From Lachnospiraceae bacterium (lineage in GTDB: Bacteria > Bacillota > Clostridia > Lachnospirales > Lachnospiraceae): 64,000 nucleotides of DNA. Location: NCBI GenBank assembly GCA_022799355.1, contig JAAWOG010000008.1:27708-91707 (forward strand), written 5' to 3'. Below the pieces are notes generated by a model. The model searched no databases, was not told the origin of the DNA, and was given only the letters and a program-made list of their open reading frames with translations. Positions 63,064-64,000 of the stretch are shown here, one piece after another (within the stretch, counting starts at the first letter, position 1; every line of letters starts with the position of its first letter). The position numbers were made by a program, and so were the translations under genes.

Positions 63064-63810
63064 TTATTCTGCTGCCTTACGAGCTGCGATTTCAGCCTGC
63101 TCTGCAAGTGCTGCTGCTCTTTCAGCGTTCTTACGCTCAAGAATAGCCACTTTTTCCTGCAGTGCTGCGATCTCAGCAGCGTTTTTACGCTCTAAAGTTG
63201 CAAGCTGTTCCGCTGTCAGAGCTGCTGCGCCGTCACCGTTCTGTGCTTCCAGGATAGCGATCTTCTCTGCAAGAACTGCCGCTTCTTCTGCGTTCTTACG
63301 CTCTAAAGTTGCAAGCTGCTCTGCTACCAGTGCGCTGTCATCGCCCTGTGCTGCCAGGATAGCGATTTTCTCTGCAAGAACTGCTGCTGCTTCCGCATCT
63401 TCACGAGCCAGAATGTCAAGCTTCTCCTGCAGTGCTGCAAGCTGAGCTGCTGTCAGGCGCTCTAAAGTTGCAAGCTGTTCTGCTGTCAGAGCATCTGCGT
63501 CTTCGCCGTTTGCTGCTGCCAGGATAGCGATCTTCTCTGCAAGAACCGCTGCTGCTTCCGCATCCTTACGAGCCGCGATGTCTTCCTTTTCAGCCAGGAC
63601 AACTTCCATCTGAGCTTTCTTAGCTTCCATGATCTCCTGCTGCTCTGCAAGAGCCTCTGCCGCTTTTGCTCTCTTAGCTTCCAGTGCTGCCTGCTGTTCT
63701 GCCAGCGCTGCCTTACCTGTAGCACCTGCAGTCATACCGCACATACTTACCAGTAATGCGGAAACCACTGCCATGGCGCTGAGCTTTTTCCAGATGTTCA
63801 TTTTTTTCAT
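63064..63810 (-). CDS. Secreted Ala/Glu-rich repeat protein
   Basis: About 248 residues from the ATG at 63810 (AAGGG upstream; a GTG at 63819 is too close to it). A signal peptide (KKLSAMAVVSALLVSMCGMT) is followed by an almost entirely Ala/Glu/Leu/Lys helical region. Repeats are built from segments such as AEQLATLERKNA and AVLAEKIAILEAQNGD, returning about every 30-31 residues. It would form a long helical rod or coiled coil outside the cell. No family recognised; no cell-wall sorting motif seen. Confidence 0.8.
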   Translation of the reverse strand: MKKMNIWKKLSAMAVVSALLVSMCGMTAGATGKAALAEQQAALEAKRAKAAEALAEQQEIMEAKKAQMEVVLAEKEDIAARKDAEAAAVLAEKIAILAAANGEDADALTAEQLATLERLTAAQLAALQEKLDILAREDAEAAAVLAEKIAILAAQGDDSALVAEQLATLERKNAEEAAVLAEKIAILEAQNGDGAAALTAEQLATLERKNAAEIAALQEKVAILERKNAERAAALAEQAEIAARKAAE

Positions 63811-63861
63811 CTCGTTCACCCTTCCTTTATAATATAATAATCCGGTTTCTCACCCATATAG

Positions 63862-63890
63862 ATTGTAACTCTACCTGTAAAAACTGTCAA
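63862..63890 (-). promoter_or_regulatory. Promoter of the repeat-protein gene
   Basis: Minus strand TTGACA (63885-63890), 17-bp spacer, TACAAT (63862-63867). A near-consensus promoter, suggesting high expression. Nothing else is seen between 63891 and 64000. Confidence 0.8.
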
Positions 63891-64000
63891 GAAATATTAT
63901 CCAGGACATACGCATGAATGTTTTCATTGCCCCAATTTCTATTTTCGTTGTTTTTAAAGTTTTATTATCTGCTCTAAGTATTTTTCTGCTTTCATACTGA

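Noticed and set aside
1..64000. tRNA, rRNA, CRISPR array, insertion sequence or prophage genes
   Set aside because: I looked for TTCGAATC-type T-loops, direct-repeat arrays, transposases and integrases, and saw none.

Overview
The window reads as chromosome of a strictly anaerobic, probably spore-forming Firmicute of the Lachnospiraceae type. The evidence is an Na+/H+-translocating Rnf complex (rnfCDGEA plus a detached rnfB), a sodium-pumping biotin-dependent decarboxylase set, an ATP-type PEP carboxykinase, an anaerobic ribonucleotide reductase activase, a spoIID-like and a spoVAF/GerA-like gene, a Phe T-box in front of pheS, and the cmk-ispH-rpsA block usual in Clostridia. Most genes are on the minus strand; only a MerR regulator, citrate synthase and a YprB-like exonuclease are on the plus strand. 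I saw no tRNA, rRNA, CRISPR array, IS element or prophage.

Layout. 1-4.5 kb: a dihydroxyacetone-kinase-type sugar locus (class II aldolase cut by the window edge, dhaK, dhaL), a divergent MerR regulator and an MFS transporter with MerR-type operators. 4.8-9.3 kb: Phe T-box, pheS, a small membrane protein gene, pheT. 9.3-12.5 kb: a compact three-gene cassette (DUF262 protein, DUF3696-like AAA ATPase, unknown protein) with its own promoter, resembling an anti-phage system. 12.6-19.4 kb: a two-component system with an exported protein, spoIID/yihY/mgtC, and a structured small RNA that may be 6S RNA. 19.5-28.5 kb: chemotaxis receptor, MFS transporter, a 46-residue FeoB-associated-type Cys-rich protein, pckA, an aminopeptidase P and citrate synthase. 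28.5-35.7 kb: an Hsp90-like protein with a helical partner, spoVAF, dut-nrdG-HAD, and rnfB.

35.9-43.3 kb holds accessory genes (a membrane protein with YD-type repeats, a secreted protein with an 18-bp tandem repeat, a P-loop kinase, an HTH/AAA/PD-(D/E)XK protein, an HD hydrolase) that lie between rnfB and the rest of the rnf operon (43.5-47.8 kb). 48-54 kb: YprB-like exonuclease, a coiled-coil protein, cheR, rpsA, ispH, cmk. 54.1-57.3 kb: two 64-bp tandem repeats, a BaiN/HI0933-type flavoprotein, RpiR and TetR regulators with a clear TetR operator. 57.4-63.8 kb: a five-gene decarboxylase/transcarboxylase operon and a secreted Ala/Glu-rich repeat protein.

How the parts may work together (inference): citrate synthase, PckA and the biotin-dependent set sit at the PEP/pyruvate/oxaloacetate node. 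The sodium-pump decarboxylase and Rnf would share the membrane ion gradient, Rnf linking ferredoxin/NAD redox state to that gradient. Two carboxyltransferases sharing one biotin carrier could move a carboxyl group between an acyl-CoA and pyruvate as well as pump sodium.

Start codons were moved from the longest open frame wherever a Shine-Dalgarno site clearly favoured an internal codon. Family names come from recognised motifs, not from a database search.
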